Shown here: positions 50,264 through 62,147 of the stretch, in pieces
Layout of the letters: the number at the start of each line of letters is the position of its first letter
How positions within the stretch are numbered: position 1 is the first letter of the stretch
NCBI GenBank assembly: GCA_020086605.1
Contig: JACBWW010000038.1
Coordinates: forward strand, 5,974,782 to 6,038,781
Origin: Lanius collurio
Lineage: Eukaryota > Chordata > Aves > Passeriformes > Laniidae
Length of the DNA: 64,000 bases
Direction of reading: 5' to 3'
Notes under the pieces: generated by a model
Told to the model about the DNA's origin: nothing
Databases searched by the model: none
The model's input: the letters and a program-made list of their open reading frames with translations, nothing else
Made by a program: the position numbers and the translations under genes

Positions 50264-53200
50264 TGCAGGGAAGATCCACTGCTGGAATTCCCTGCAGGAG
50301 ACACCCTGGGAGAAATGAAGAAGGTCAAGACTAGCTGGCTGAGCTTAATTGCTCTAAAATGTTTGCTTCAAAATCTAAAAATTTATGTTAAAAAGTTACC
50401 ATCAAACAAGCAGTGGGGGACAACATCTTCAACTTTTTTGGAGGCTGATCAAACAATTGTTTGCTTCTATGAGAGCTGATATTTGGTTAGTTTGATACCT
50501 TACATAAAAATAACTCTTTCAAAATATTGAACTTAAGGCCCCCAGCTGGCAGTGCACTGAGGTGTTGGCACAGGGATAATACCAGCCTCTCAAGGGAACT
50601 TTTGAGCTTCGTGTACTGGGGATGTGACTGCTCCAGCATGTTAAATTCTGAATTCTCCATTTCAGCTTCTCCCATGAGTCAGAAGACAGGGACATTTTGT
50701 GTAGAGTATTGAAAGGTCTGGACTTGTTTAAAGCAGCGAGACTTTTTTTCAGTGTTTAACAGATGAATAACCTTTTGTCACTTGAGTGGAGGTTTCAATC
50801 TGTTGAGGAACTGGGATTGCTGGAAATACCTCTATGGGGTACAAACATAAATCCTATTTCTTGTAACGGGTTCATCAATGGAAATGGCATCATGTTTAAT
50901 TTATAGTATGATTTCCTAATGCAACTTTTATTGCAAAAGATGCAAATTATGAAATGCAGACTTCAGCATACTCAAAAAAAGACTTTTTATTCAGTAAAGC
51001 AAAAAAATGGTATTTCAATTTATTTTGTCAAGGTATTCAGAGTCAAAGTTCAAATTTTGCTGAAATTTTGTTGCATAAGTTCATGTTCTGGAAACTTCAT
51101 TATGCCATTGAGCTCATCTGATCAGTCCAGTAATATTTGCCTTAATTCATGTTGTCTGCTATGCACTTAAGTGAGACTGAGATGGCCTGGGTGTTCACCA
51201 GACCACCTGTATGTGCTTTTTATCACCCTTGGCGTGAATCCTCTCAAGTTTCCCCCGAAATAAGTGGTAAGAGTACAAGTTCTTTCCTTGGCTTCTCTAG
51301 CATGGTTTTCTGGACAGATTCTCTGATATTCATATGGGAATGAGATTTTTTTTTTCCTCTTCCAACCCAGCTGCCTCAGGCCCTGTGAGCAGTGCTGAAA
51401 TCTTGCATTCTAGGAAGGCATTTTCCCCTGAAAGTCCTACTTGAACACTTGGGTTAGAGTCTGCTGCTTCAGGGGAGCAAGATGCTCAGACAGACAGACT
51501 GAGAGATTGCCAGATAGTCATGTTTTGCTGAAGCAATATGCACATCTGGATGGGGGGGGAGTGAGGTGAAAAAGCATGATAAAACCCCCCTATGTGTATA
51601 TTCCTATGTCCTATTTTCTTCATCATTCTGGAGTGAGTATTCTTTGGGATATAATTTGTCAGAACATCTGGATTTCTTCAGCTGCTGTTAACTGCTGCTT
51701 TTTTTGGATTGTGGAGTCTGTCTCAGTGATTTTTGGATAGTGGTCTTGCAATAACCAGCTTGAGGTATTTGGATTTGAGCAAGTAACAACTCCCCATTGG
51801 CTGGCCCATGTAAATGAAGAGCCAAAAGAGCTTAGGAATGCTCCATCTGTAGCTTGCTGACAGAAGCCAGAATTTGCTTTCTGTGAATTTTGTTTCACAG
51901 TGAAAGAAAGCAGGGAAGAGCAAGCATCACAAGCACTTTGAAGGGGATCTTTACTCTTCAAAATGTGCAGCTTGTTCCCAGGATGAAACAGACTTTAAAG
52001 GGGTCATTCCTGGAAATTACAATGGAGAAGGGGAAAGCTTACTGGCTGATCGTAACAGCTACAGACTTAAATGTGTTTTTATATTATATTTTATTAAAAT
52101 TATAACTGACCAAATGCCATGAATATTCGGTACCTATTAAGACTTTAGAAGGCTACTTCACATCTTTGGGTTTTGTTCAAAAAAGCCTGAAAGATGGATA
52201 AAAAAGCCTGTAGTTCATTAGCTTGTTACCAGTGGTCATTGATTGCAAAAATTCGACCACTTAAAAAAACCCAACAGATTGATAAACAGCAACGTGCTAC
52301 TGTCTACATCAGTCAGCACTCATTGCTGGGGGGACTGGGGTGGGTGAGTGTCACTTCCCTGTCACAGTCACACACTTTTTAGCTGTGTTTGAGCCCCCTG
52401 CAATGCCTGAGCCATCATCTGTAGGTGTTCCTTGCAAAGTGTGCACTGGAATCACAGTGCAAAGGTCGTGTTTTGCTGAGAGCTGTTCGGGAGGGGAGTG
52501 ATGATGAGCTCATCCTGCAACACAAGAAGGTTTAACTGGGTGCAGCAGTACACAGCTTTTCCCCTCCCCTTAAAGCAATGTTCTGCAGAAACTGGTACTG
52601 GCAGAGTATCTGTACCCCGAGTTTCAGTAAAGAGCAAATTAATTACGACTAGCAGAAGAATATCTATTTTTCATGATGGTAAGACTCAAGTGTTAATTAT
52701 CTCTAATTTATAGAGGCCATTTTTCTTTGTCACTTTTAATCAGTCACATAACCTTACATCTGACAGATCTTTCTCTGTAGGAAAAAAAAGCTGTTTCAAA
52801 TTGGTCAAAAAAATTGAATCCAGTGCTCATGCTGTGTGTTCTGTTAGCAAGGTAAATAAACTCTTTCTTTCTTCCTTTCATTTTTTCATTGCAAACACTA
52901 AAAATATATTAAAGATTATTTAGATTTACATGGTTAGATTTTTCATATTTCCAGTAACTACAAGAGATAAATCAATCTTAGGACTCTGCCTGCAAGAATT
53001 ATTTATTTACTGTATGAAAGTAAATAAATGTGAAATAGAATAGACCTAAATATGGGGAGGTTGTTACAAGTGTGCTCCAAAGGAGTGTTTCCAGCTCTGT
53101 GATTTTCAGGCTTTTTTGCAGTGTACTGAGCAACAAGCTGTGTGTGATCTTAGTGCTTCGTGGGGGAAAGGCTGCTAACAGGAGCTGCATTTTTTCCCTC

Positions 53201-54149
53201 TTTGCACATCTTAGAAGTGTTTGGTAATCTGCATACGATGAGCCAACAGCTGAAGCTCTGATCCCTGCCGAGCTGGGCCCTGTCCCCACTTTGTAACCTC
53301 TGCTTGGAATCTGAGCTACACTGTGTGCTTGCATCGATAGGGCTGGTGTCATTTTGCATGGAAGCACAATGCAAAGTGGTGCAGCTCTGCCATGGCTGGC
53401 AATTATGCTGAGTTAATAAGCCTTGGTGGATCAGATCTGACTCTCTGCTGCATGCCCCAAAGCACTCATAATGTATAGATATTTTCTGTTTCTTGATCAG
53501 TTCCAGCTTCCATGGGGATGTTGTGGAGTTGGTATGTTTTTTGTGGTGTGGTACAGAGTTCCTAAGTAATCTGTTCTTTTTGAACTGTGAGGTTTTTTAA
53601 GGCAATTCTGATCAAATGCCCAAGCTGTAAAAATAGACAAACAAAGCTGTATTTGTGAGCAAACACTCAAGACTTTTTTCATTTTCTGCTCATTATTCAT
53701 ACACCAAGTTATGTACCTACATAAGCTGTTCATTTCTGTTAACCTCAGTCTTTGCTTGGGGGATCTCGTAACGCTTCTCTTGTGCCATGTGTTGTCTAGA
53801 AAGCACACAAAGATGCAGCCTCCCAGAGAAAGATACTGAGCTGTAGAGATGTCTGAAAGAAAAGCAGTTTATGATGATTCTTAGAGACTGAGAAGCATGT
53901 ATTTTCTATCATCCACACATTAAGTCTTGAGAAGTGTGCCTGGAGGCAGCACACGGTGTCACAGTGCTGCACAAATGAATGGTCTTGACTCCACGCTCTG
54001 CAAGAGTCTCATTCAAACACTGCTTATGGAAAGGATGCAGATAGTCCTGCCCTACTGTTTGACCTTTTCAGATAAGTAAACAGATGAAACTGTCAGCTGC
54101 TATACAGTATGTAATTGGGGCATATATATTTTCCCTACTATCTGTAGTA

Positions 54150-54300
54150 GAGAATATATATATATATAAATATTTTATAATTTTAAATTTAATTAATATA
54201 TAATAAGCATTATGTAGTTATTATAAGATGTTGCAGTAATTTGTTATAGCTTATATTCCTTTTATTTTTTTAATCTTTAATTCAATTTTATTATTTATTA
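54150..54300. repeat. TA microsatellite and AT-rich tract
   Basis: A (TA)n run at about 54154-54168 is followed by roughly 130 bp composed almost only of A and T. Confidence 0.85.
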
Positions 54301-57300
54301 GTTTCTCTGCAGAGCAGCATTTGCATTGGAACTGTAAACCCTCCAATTCCATGTGCATGCCCATTGGGAAAAGATTTTCTCTTTTGTTTTACATGGATTC
54401 TTGGAAATAATTGTGCACCAAAGGTTGGAAAATTACTGTATTGGTACTGTCCTTCATCCAGTAAGCACATATCCAGCAAAGTATTGATGAAAGTGTTTTA
54501 CTTTACTGACTACAATATGTTGATTGGGCTATTTAGCAAATTGTTAATCTGTATGATGAAAATAAATAGCTGATGAATGTACAATATCTTCTTTTAAAAA
54601 TTAATTTGCTGCATGTACTGGAAGGGGTTGTATCCCACAAAAGCTGATTGATGTTGTTGTAAAATCCAGTAACAATTTCACCATTTTCAGCTCAGCCAGT
54701 ACAAATACATAAAGTGGAAACTTCTTTGACTGAAAAATTCCAAGAAATAATTACTCCTGGACTCTGATGGGTGTTGGTGCCTTGCTGGCAGGCAGGCAGT
54801 GATGGTGAAGATGGGCTGACTGCCCACAGTGCTGTCTGTGGAGCTGAATGGCTGTGTTAGCAGAGTTCAGTGTTGTTTTCCCTGTGGGAGCAGAAAGGTG
54901 CAGATGGTCACTGTCCCAGAGCACCTCCAGGTTAATATGTATGCACGTTATGTTCCCATAAGACTGTCAGTTTTACTGAAGCTGGGAATTCTTTCCGGGA
55001 AGTTGCTTTATTGAAGGGATGCAAGTCAATTTTTCAGTGAGTGCTTTCAGTGGACTCTTTTATCTTTCCTTGCCTTGCCAAGCCTTGCCTGATGTGTGTA
55101 CTTAGTTATTGTGAGATGCCAGGAGTGTATAGCAGTGATGTCAGGACAGTGCATTTGAGCAGCCAAAAGCAGTGATTACTGGGAAGCCACTGGAAGCCAC
55201 TGTTGATCTGACAGAGTAAATCCATTGTAACCAAGGAAAGGATCTAGCATTATTTGTTTGCAAAACTTGAGTGCATTCTGAACATGGTCTTTGATCATGA
55301 ACTGTAATGTGAAGGGTTTAATTAAGGGCAGGCAAAAAAGATTCAGTAATGATAATAGTTCAATCTTCTGTACTTTGACAGTGTGTGTGGATGTGGCTCA
55401 GAGTGCTGCAAACGACTGAAAGAAATGTTTTTAATCACACAAAACTGCCTTCTACTAAAGGACAGTTCATTAAAGCTGAATTTAGCATTTATGCCTAGAG
55501 AAATTTAACAAATATGTCTGTGAAAAATGCATTACTCATTGCATATTGTTCTGTATGAGATCTAAAGAAAATTAAGTGTATCACAAGTGCCCATGGTTGT
55601 CCACTGGTGTTCTTCCTGGTACAACAACCTGTGGTGTGAAAAATTAACCATATTATTCTACAAACAAAATCACAGGAGTAGATACTTGTCAGAAACATTT
55701 TGTATTTAGCCTAGGTGACAAACTGTCTTTCTTGCCAACCCTTGTGATCTCTTCTTGTCTGGGGAGGTAAAGCTATACCATGTGCTATTCCAGGGAAGCG
55801 TGGTCTTACCCCAGTTGTAAATGAACTCTCAACTCAGAGATTTATGTTTTGCACAGAAAAACCTAGAGCAAATCAGAAAACCAAAATTCTAACAGAGTAG
55901 TGGATACTTGGGAATAAAATCTGACTTTCTGCTTGTGTTTATATTTTGTAGTTGTTCTAGATGGGGCCAGTAGGGAAAAGTTGATTTATGAAAAGGTTTT
56001 AGAAAGTGCGGCAGTTTGTTTTATCAAGAAAGGCACTAGGAGGATATTTGACCTTTCAAATCCTCTGTATTTATCTCAATTTTTTCTCTTTCATTTTGTG
56101 GATTGGGACTAGAACTGACTTGTTCCTTATGTTTTATAAATGTTTATGAGTTGACTTCGTGTTTGTAATGAGGCCTTTGTGACCATCCCCTAATGATACC
56201 CCAATAATTTCAGCATTCAGAGTTTGTTCGGGAACTCAACCAACAGACAGCCTGAAAGGGATCAGACTGTACTGCCCATTTATGTATTTACATACACATA
56301 TGTGGCTTCTCTTTTAGTAAATATCAAATAATAAAACTATTTCTTAAATTATATATGTTTGCACATACTTGGATGAAGATATTCAGTTTAATTTCAACCA
56401 AAATACATCTTAGGGAAAAGAGGTACACCCTAATGTCAGTCCCACCAAAGACAGTTAAATTTTGCTGTACAACTACTGGTTATAAAGTGGTTAAAACCAA
56501 ATGAAAAGAAACAAGCGTAGCTGAACTGAAAAGTATTGCAAAATGCAACAGGAATTGTTTCTGTATTTTAAATCCATTTGAAGTTCAGGAATATGCTTTT
56601 ATTACGTGGAAGGCTCTAGGTTAGTCAGGTGTTGACATCCCTTTTCATTTCTACCTTGGGTCAGAAAAGCAGAAATACATTCTCCTGAATTGAGACTTTA
56701 TCCAGCAAAAGAAGGAATCAATATTCTATGATTCTAAATGAGTGTTGAATTCCCTTGATTTCAATAAGTGTAAAAGTTACTTGAACTTTCTCTTGCTGTG
56801 AAGTACAACTTAGTATCATACAAAAACATGTACACTTTTTAAAATACTTGCTGAACTGCTGCTGGGTTACAAATACATAAGTAAATGATGAAGAGGAAGG
56901 TTAATTCTTAAATTATTAATTTTTCTTGAAAAGATAGTCATGAGAATAATTAGAAAATGTAAATCCATCACTTCTTGTTGGGCCAGATGTCACCTCTTTG
57001 AGGCTTGCACATTGAACATCTTTTTAGCATCTTAAAATGACATAGCATTTTCGGTCTAGTGATGATATTCCATCTTTCTTTTAAGAAACAGATCTGCTCT
57101 AAGTTATTTCCTCAGCTTCAATAGGGAAAGATAGGTATCACCAACAAGAAAATGACAGTAATTTCATTTCCATTTGTGACTTGAAACATTTAAAGGTAAA
57201 TTTTAAATACAAATATCGATATTGAATATTTTGTACTAGTTTTCTGTAGAAATCCAAATGCTTTGGAGTTGCTAATGTTATATTAGTGGGGAAAATCTAA

Positions 57301-58674
57301 ATGTAAAATTGCATCCAAAAGAGGACTCCCACAGATTTCTTAAGTATTCTGTTCCCTATTAAATTAATTATAGCACTTTTTACTATCTTCAAGCTTTTGT
57401 GAAAAAACAGTGTTCTCACAGTAGGGAATCAAGGGATAAGAGCTGACTGAGAAAAACTATGGTTCTACTTTGTCAAGTCTTTGTTGTGGACTTTATATTG
57501 GTGCTTTATAACAATATGTGTTTAGAATAATAAACAGACAATTAAATTATCATTGCTTTAAAGGAGAGCTTCTTTTTGTGTACTAAGTTGCAGCTAGAAT
57601 AGAAGAATTGATGTTCACATTTGAGGGCATAGAAAAAAAAATGAGTCTTTTGCTGAGAGATTTACAAAATGAGTTTACTTGGAAATCAAGCCAAAAGTTT
57701 GTCCATGGGGAATGAATATCTGTTATTTAGGCTAGGTAATCAAACAGATGTTCATACTCAGTGTATTCTCCCTTGTGTGTTGCTTTTAACAGCAAGTTAT
57801 TTCAAAGGGCTGGTTTTGGCCCAGGCAGGCCATGTCAGAGGGATGTCACAGAGGTTTTCTTATACATTTTCTATCTAATTTTTGCTGTTTAATCAGTTGT
57901 CTGTTCTCAACCACCACTCAACAATCAAATTATAAAGACACTGAAGACACACAACCACCCACACCCACAGACCGACCCATATTATATTTTGGGAAATACA
58001 GAAGAGGAAGTCAGGTTATCCCATACTTACTCTTGTGAAATGAAAGCAGTTGAGTATAGTGGCAGCTCCACCTTGCAGAAAATGCAGGGACAACTGGAGG
58101 TCCCGTGTAGGGAAGAATATAAAGACTTTCCTTCTTTGAATGTCTACAAATATCTCTCACCTCAGAAATGCTCAGCAAATGGCAGAAGGAGGCAGGGTCA
58201 TACACTGAGTGGGACTGGGGATCAGGATTTCTGCTGCAGATCAGCTTGCAAAGGCAAGTACTTACTTGGAGAAAATACTTTTTAATGTGCTGTGCTCTTA
58301 CAGTTGAGGCTGAAAATTTTGTTTCCAGATAAAGCCTCTAGATGAAGAATTCTGTCACCCAAGTTACAGCCAAAAAAATCTCCTTTTAGGAAAGGAAAAT
58401 CTGAACACAGCTTTTCTCCCTTTAGAGACTCTGGAAAGTTCAGAGTGATAAATGGGCAGTGGTAAGATACTTTCTTCACCGGAGCCAGCAGATATTGTGC
58501 TTAAATTACTAGTTGTTATAAATTATGTATACATATATAGCTCCATTTAAATTTATCTCCAAAGTGTCAAAAGTGCAAGGAAAGAAAGGTATGAGCCCTT
58601 CTTTCATTCTAATTGGGAAGCAACAACAAAAAATGTAATGATTTATTGCCTTTTTTTCCCCTCCCTTCTCTCAG

Positions 58675-58725
58675 GTCCGCACCAGTGTCCTACCTGATCA
58701 CAAGGAGCCAAGAGCAGATGTTGGG
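58675..58725 (+). CDS. INPP4B: INPP4B coding exon C (51-nt C2-domain exon)
   Basis: A short 17-codon exon, VRTSVLPDHKEPRADVG, phase 0 at both ends. It matches the INPP4B segment that follows DKS(Q/H)DT and precedes GRSFLG, recalled from memory (human has VRTSVLPEHKDPPPEVG). The acceptor is very strong: an uninterrupted pyrimidine run TTTTTTTCCCCTCCCTTCTC ending TCAG. The donor is GGG|GTAAGC. The segment is a loop between C2 strands and is the most variable of the four exons, consistent with surface exposure. It sits 41.5 kb downstream of exon B. It is easily missed by ORF-based searches because of its length, and a skipped form would stay in frame. Confidence 0.94.
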
Positions 58726-61700
58726 GTAAGCAATTATTTTCATTGATTGTTTTTTTGGGTTTTTTTCAACTCATCAGCAGGCACAGACACTCACTGCTCA
58801 ACAGGAGCTCACTGCTCGACAGGAGCCGACAAGCTTTTTTAATAGCAAAAGTTGGGTTAAATGAACAAAATAATCAATGCAGGAGTGATAGTCTCATGAA
58901 CTGATGTAATCCTGTTCACATCTCTGTTGAAAATCTTTTTCAACTGAAGCTAACCTGAGACAAGCACAACTGTGTAAACTGCTTGCTAATGCCACACAAG
59001 CAATCTGGATGAGATTGAGAGGCTGGGATGGCATTCCCTCAGGTAGGCTGCCTGTCACGTTCTGGTCTTCATCGGCAGGTTATCAAAATGTTCTGCAGCA
59101 GGAGTTGCCTTTGGTTTCTGTTTTCAGAAAGTGCACTGGCAACATACAGAGGACTCATTTTTATGTGTAGATCTAAAGATAGAGCTTTTGAAAAAGGCAC
59201 TGAAAAGTAATTTCTGGGTTTGAGAGGGCTAAAACCTCCCAGATGATATGGTCACCTTGTGGGGGTGGGAAAGGTTGGTCCTGCTAGAGCTGAATAAAAG
59301 ACCAAAGACCATTCGCTGCAGATGTTAGATCTGTCTGCAAACATGTGAAATAACAGGGTTTAAATTTTTAGCCTAAGGTGTGGACTTTTCTGCCTTACCA
59401 GGACTTGCTTGGCATAGTTTTCAGGATTCCAGATAGTGTTTGAAAAATCTGTAACTTGGCAGCAAGTTCAATCTTAGTGAAATAATTTATGTGTTTTAAC
59501 TTTTCATATAGCTATTACAGAGACTTTTTTATTTGGCTAGCTGAGATTATTCATCAAACTACTCAAGGCACCTATCTTAAGATTTATTATTGTGACTACA
59601 AGACTAGCAAAATTCCAAAGGAACATTACTTTGCAATTAGCATTACAGCAGCAATTCTGTTTAAAGCCTACTTTTCAAGCCTTTCCAAGTCATGTGGGCA
59701 ATGTTAGATTGCTTTATAGACTGCCAGTTCAGGCCCCAGGGTGGACTATTGGAATCTAAATAAGAATGGAAAAATTATTCTCCAGTTTGATATTAGACCC
59801 CCTGAACATAAGCATAATTCTCTTCATTTGGGTCAGGGGATCATTTAAAATTTTGTTTGATTTTGCACCTACCTCTGTATTGTGAAGCAAAGAATTTTTT
59901 TTTCTAAATAAGCATAAAAATACAAAAAAAGAGAACTAAGTAGACTGTTTTAAGCTGATGAAATTATTCACCTTTAATTTCATGACACTGGAAAAGCAGA
60001 TAAGACTCTCAGAGATGTTTAGTGGGTATAATGTCTAAAGCTCTTTGACTGTATAAGAGAGCAGTGTAATTGTTTCTTGGCCTCGGTCACATGAGGACTC
60101 TGACTTAAATATATTTATAGTTCTATTGTGCTGCAGAAAGAAGCCCCAAGTGACAAAACCTTATATCAGTTTCATTCCAAATACCCTCTTCCCCTTTCCA
60201 AATGGTGAGGTTTCAAAGACAAGCACTTAAATGTCATAAAATGCCAGAATAAAGGCTGCCATAGAGACTCTGTGCTGTGGAATGTGCTCTCACGGTATGA
60301 AGAAGGGTATGCTCTCGGGAGAAGATAAATAATCTGGGCTAAATGTGTGACCACAAAATTTTAGTGCCAAAACACTGTCATGTTGAGTGATCTAAAGGAA
60401 GACCTGTGTGTTCACTCCAGCAAGGCTGTGCATCACCATGTGTCACACCTGTATGTCTTTTTCGTAGAAGTACATTTCATTTTGGCATTGAAAACTAACT
60501 GTGATCTTTGCTTGTGCCGCTGTGTTATTTTTCCGTGTAAATATCCTACAGGCCTTTTTGATTCCTTTCTTCCTGTTCATCAGTTCCCAGATCCACCATT
60601 TTCCCAGCCTTCCCTAGGCTCTCAACTTGTATCTTTTTTTCCTTTGCTGCTTCCATGTTGACAAAAGCATAGGAAATCTAAGCCTGTGCCATTGATAGGA
60701 ACAAACCATACCTCATGACTTAGTTTACCAAATGGGAGACCAGTGTTGGTGCTTACCTAATTCCAAATTGTTATTTGAACTGTACATTTTCTATGGAAGA
60801 AAACTGATCTTGGTATAGAGCTTTATTGTTTGCATTCAAAAACTCAGTATCCTGCTGGCTTTCCTGACAGAAAGCAGGCTGAAGGTTTTTTGTTTACCAG
60901 AGGAAGTTACTCTTCTCAGCAGCAGCAAATTCTTTTCTGTTTTTCCCTGAAGGGAAAGCTGCTCTCTGCAGGCAGCCTCTGTTGACTCAGAGAAACTTGA
61001 TTCTCCTTTAATTTGTATATCCAAGAATGTATATAATTTAGCCTGGAATTTTAATTTGCCATTCCAACAGTAAACTTAGTGTTATGTAATAAAAAACAAA
61101 CTTTGTGTCCTTCTTATTGTTTTATTGCAAAAAATTAAATGTAATGTCACGATCTCATTATAATTTATCTAGAGCAAGAGATATTGTGTTATATATTTGA
61201 AAGATAAATGGATAGAAGATGGCTGTAGGCTGTTAGTTTCTTTCCCATTGCTACCAAGGCAAGAATACTACTGCTGGCCAAGTTGACAAAATGGGATTTC
61301 AGCAATGTGCAGCAGGACACTAGTAGAGGTTAAAAAATAACCGAAGCACAAAAGAAGATTTAATCCTTTTTCCTCTTTGTACTTTTTTTTTTTTTTTTAA
61401 CATGTGGAGGAGATTTTTATAGAAGAAAAAGATGTAGTGGTGGAGCTTAATTTAAATTTAGGCATTCTAGTCGCATTAGCACATTTCTCTGCACTTGTAA
61501 TGCAGTGAATAGGTTCACCTTATAGTGAAAATAGAGGAAAAAAGTACTTAAAGCATTGCCAAGAACTAGAGAAATATATTTCTATTAATAAACTTGTGCT
61601 GAACTCAATTTAAAAATACCTTCCTAGCAAATATGTTCATATTTGGAATACACGGTAGTGCCAAAGGCTTGAGGAAAAACCATAACAAGAACAACTTTGG

Positions 61701-62067
61701 TAAAAAAGTTAGCATTTCTTGTAATCCAGAAATTAGAAAAATAGAAAGAATTAGATGCAAAATGCAAATACTTGTACTGAATGAAAATTTTCCTGTGGCT
61801 ATACATCTTAACAATCTGTTATTTTGTCAGGTTTTTTGACCATTCTTCATGGAAAAGAGAAAGGTTCCTGCCAATAAAATAAAAGTTTTTAACATTTTAC
61901 TGATAATCATGCTACAGATGCACAAAAAATTTCTAGTGGATAGAGTGTCAAACTGTTATATTGAAACGCAATATTTTTCTAGATAGATTTTCAAGGGTGA
62001 GATGAAAAGAAGTAACAACTGAAAATTTAATGGATATGTTATCTTTCCTTTCTGCTTTGATTTGTAG
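58726..62067 (+). other. INPP4B: INPP4B intron C-D
   Basis: A 3,342-bp intron from GTAAGC to TTTGTAG. It holds an 18-bp tandem duplication (58790-58825) about 65 bp after the donor and a T run at 61384-61399. Otherwise it is AT-rich, with no recognisable repeat or exon. Confidence 0.9.
58790..58825. repeat. 18-bp tandem duplication near exon C donor
   Basis: CTCACTGCTCAACAGGAG (58790-58807) is followed directly by a copy with one mismatch (58808-58825), about 65 bp after the exon C splice donor. Confidence 0.9.
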
Positions 62068-62147
62068 CGAAGCTTCCTGGGCTGTGCAACTTTTAGAGTA
62101 GTAGATCTGGTAAAGTCAAAGGAACAACAGTTGACCCTTACCCTCAG
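62068..62147 (+). CDS. INPP4B: INPP4B coding exon D (end of C2 domain)
   Basis: An 80-nt exon of 26 codons plus AG, the first two bases of a codon finished in the next exon (predicted Arg, as in human ...LSLR). It begins RSFLGCATFRVVDLVKSKEQ and ends LTLTL. The family pattern is SFLGxAxFxVxxLxKSKEQ followed by a final hydrophobic strand closing the C2 domain. The acceptor is CTTTGATTTGTAG and the donor is CAG|GTAAGT, a near-perfect consensus. Exons A-D give 367 nt of coding sequence with no frame break, so this is a functional locus and not a retrocopy. The linker and phosphatase domain lie beyond the window. Confidence 0.95.

Larger units (their letters stand above)
17129..58674 (+). other. 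INPP4B: INPP4B 41.5-kb intron B-C
   Basis: A large intron from GTAAGT (17129) to TCTCAG (58674). Between 17129 and 23555 I see only AT-rich DNA with chance open frames. CR1-derived pieces lie at 23556-24448, 35418-36119, 36780-37030 and 45695-45775. Other marked structure is the site cluster at 30493-30683, hairpins at 28629, 46212 and 50234, a 24-bp duplication at 48585-48631 and a TA-rich tract at 54150-54300. No additional exon could be supported in either orientation. Reading frames of up to 127 codons (for example 22276-22659) have irregular, low-complexity composition and no recognisable motif. Confidence 0.88.

Noticed and set aside
56715..56745. ATTCTATGATTCTAAATG resembling a CR1 terminal repeat
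   Set aside because: Only the terminal octamer-like text is present, with no CR1 3' UTR before it, so it is too short to call.
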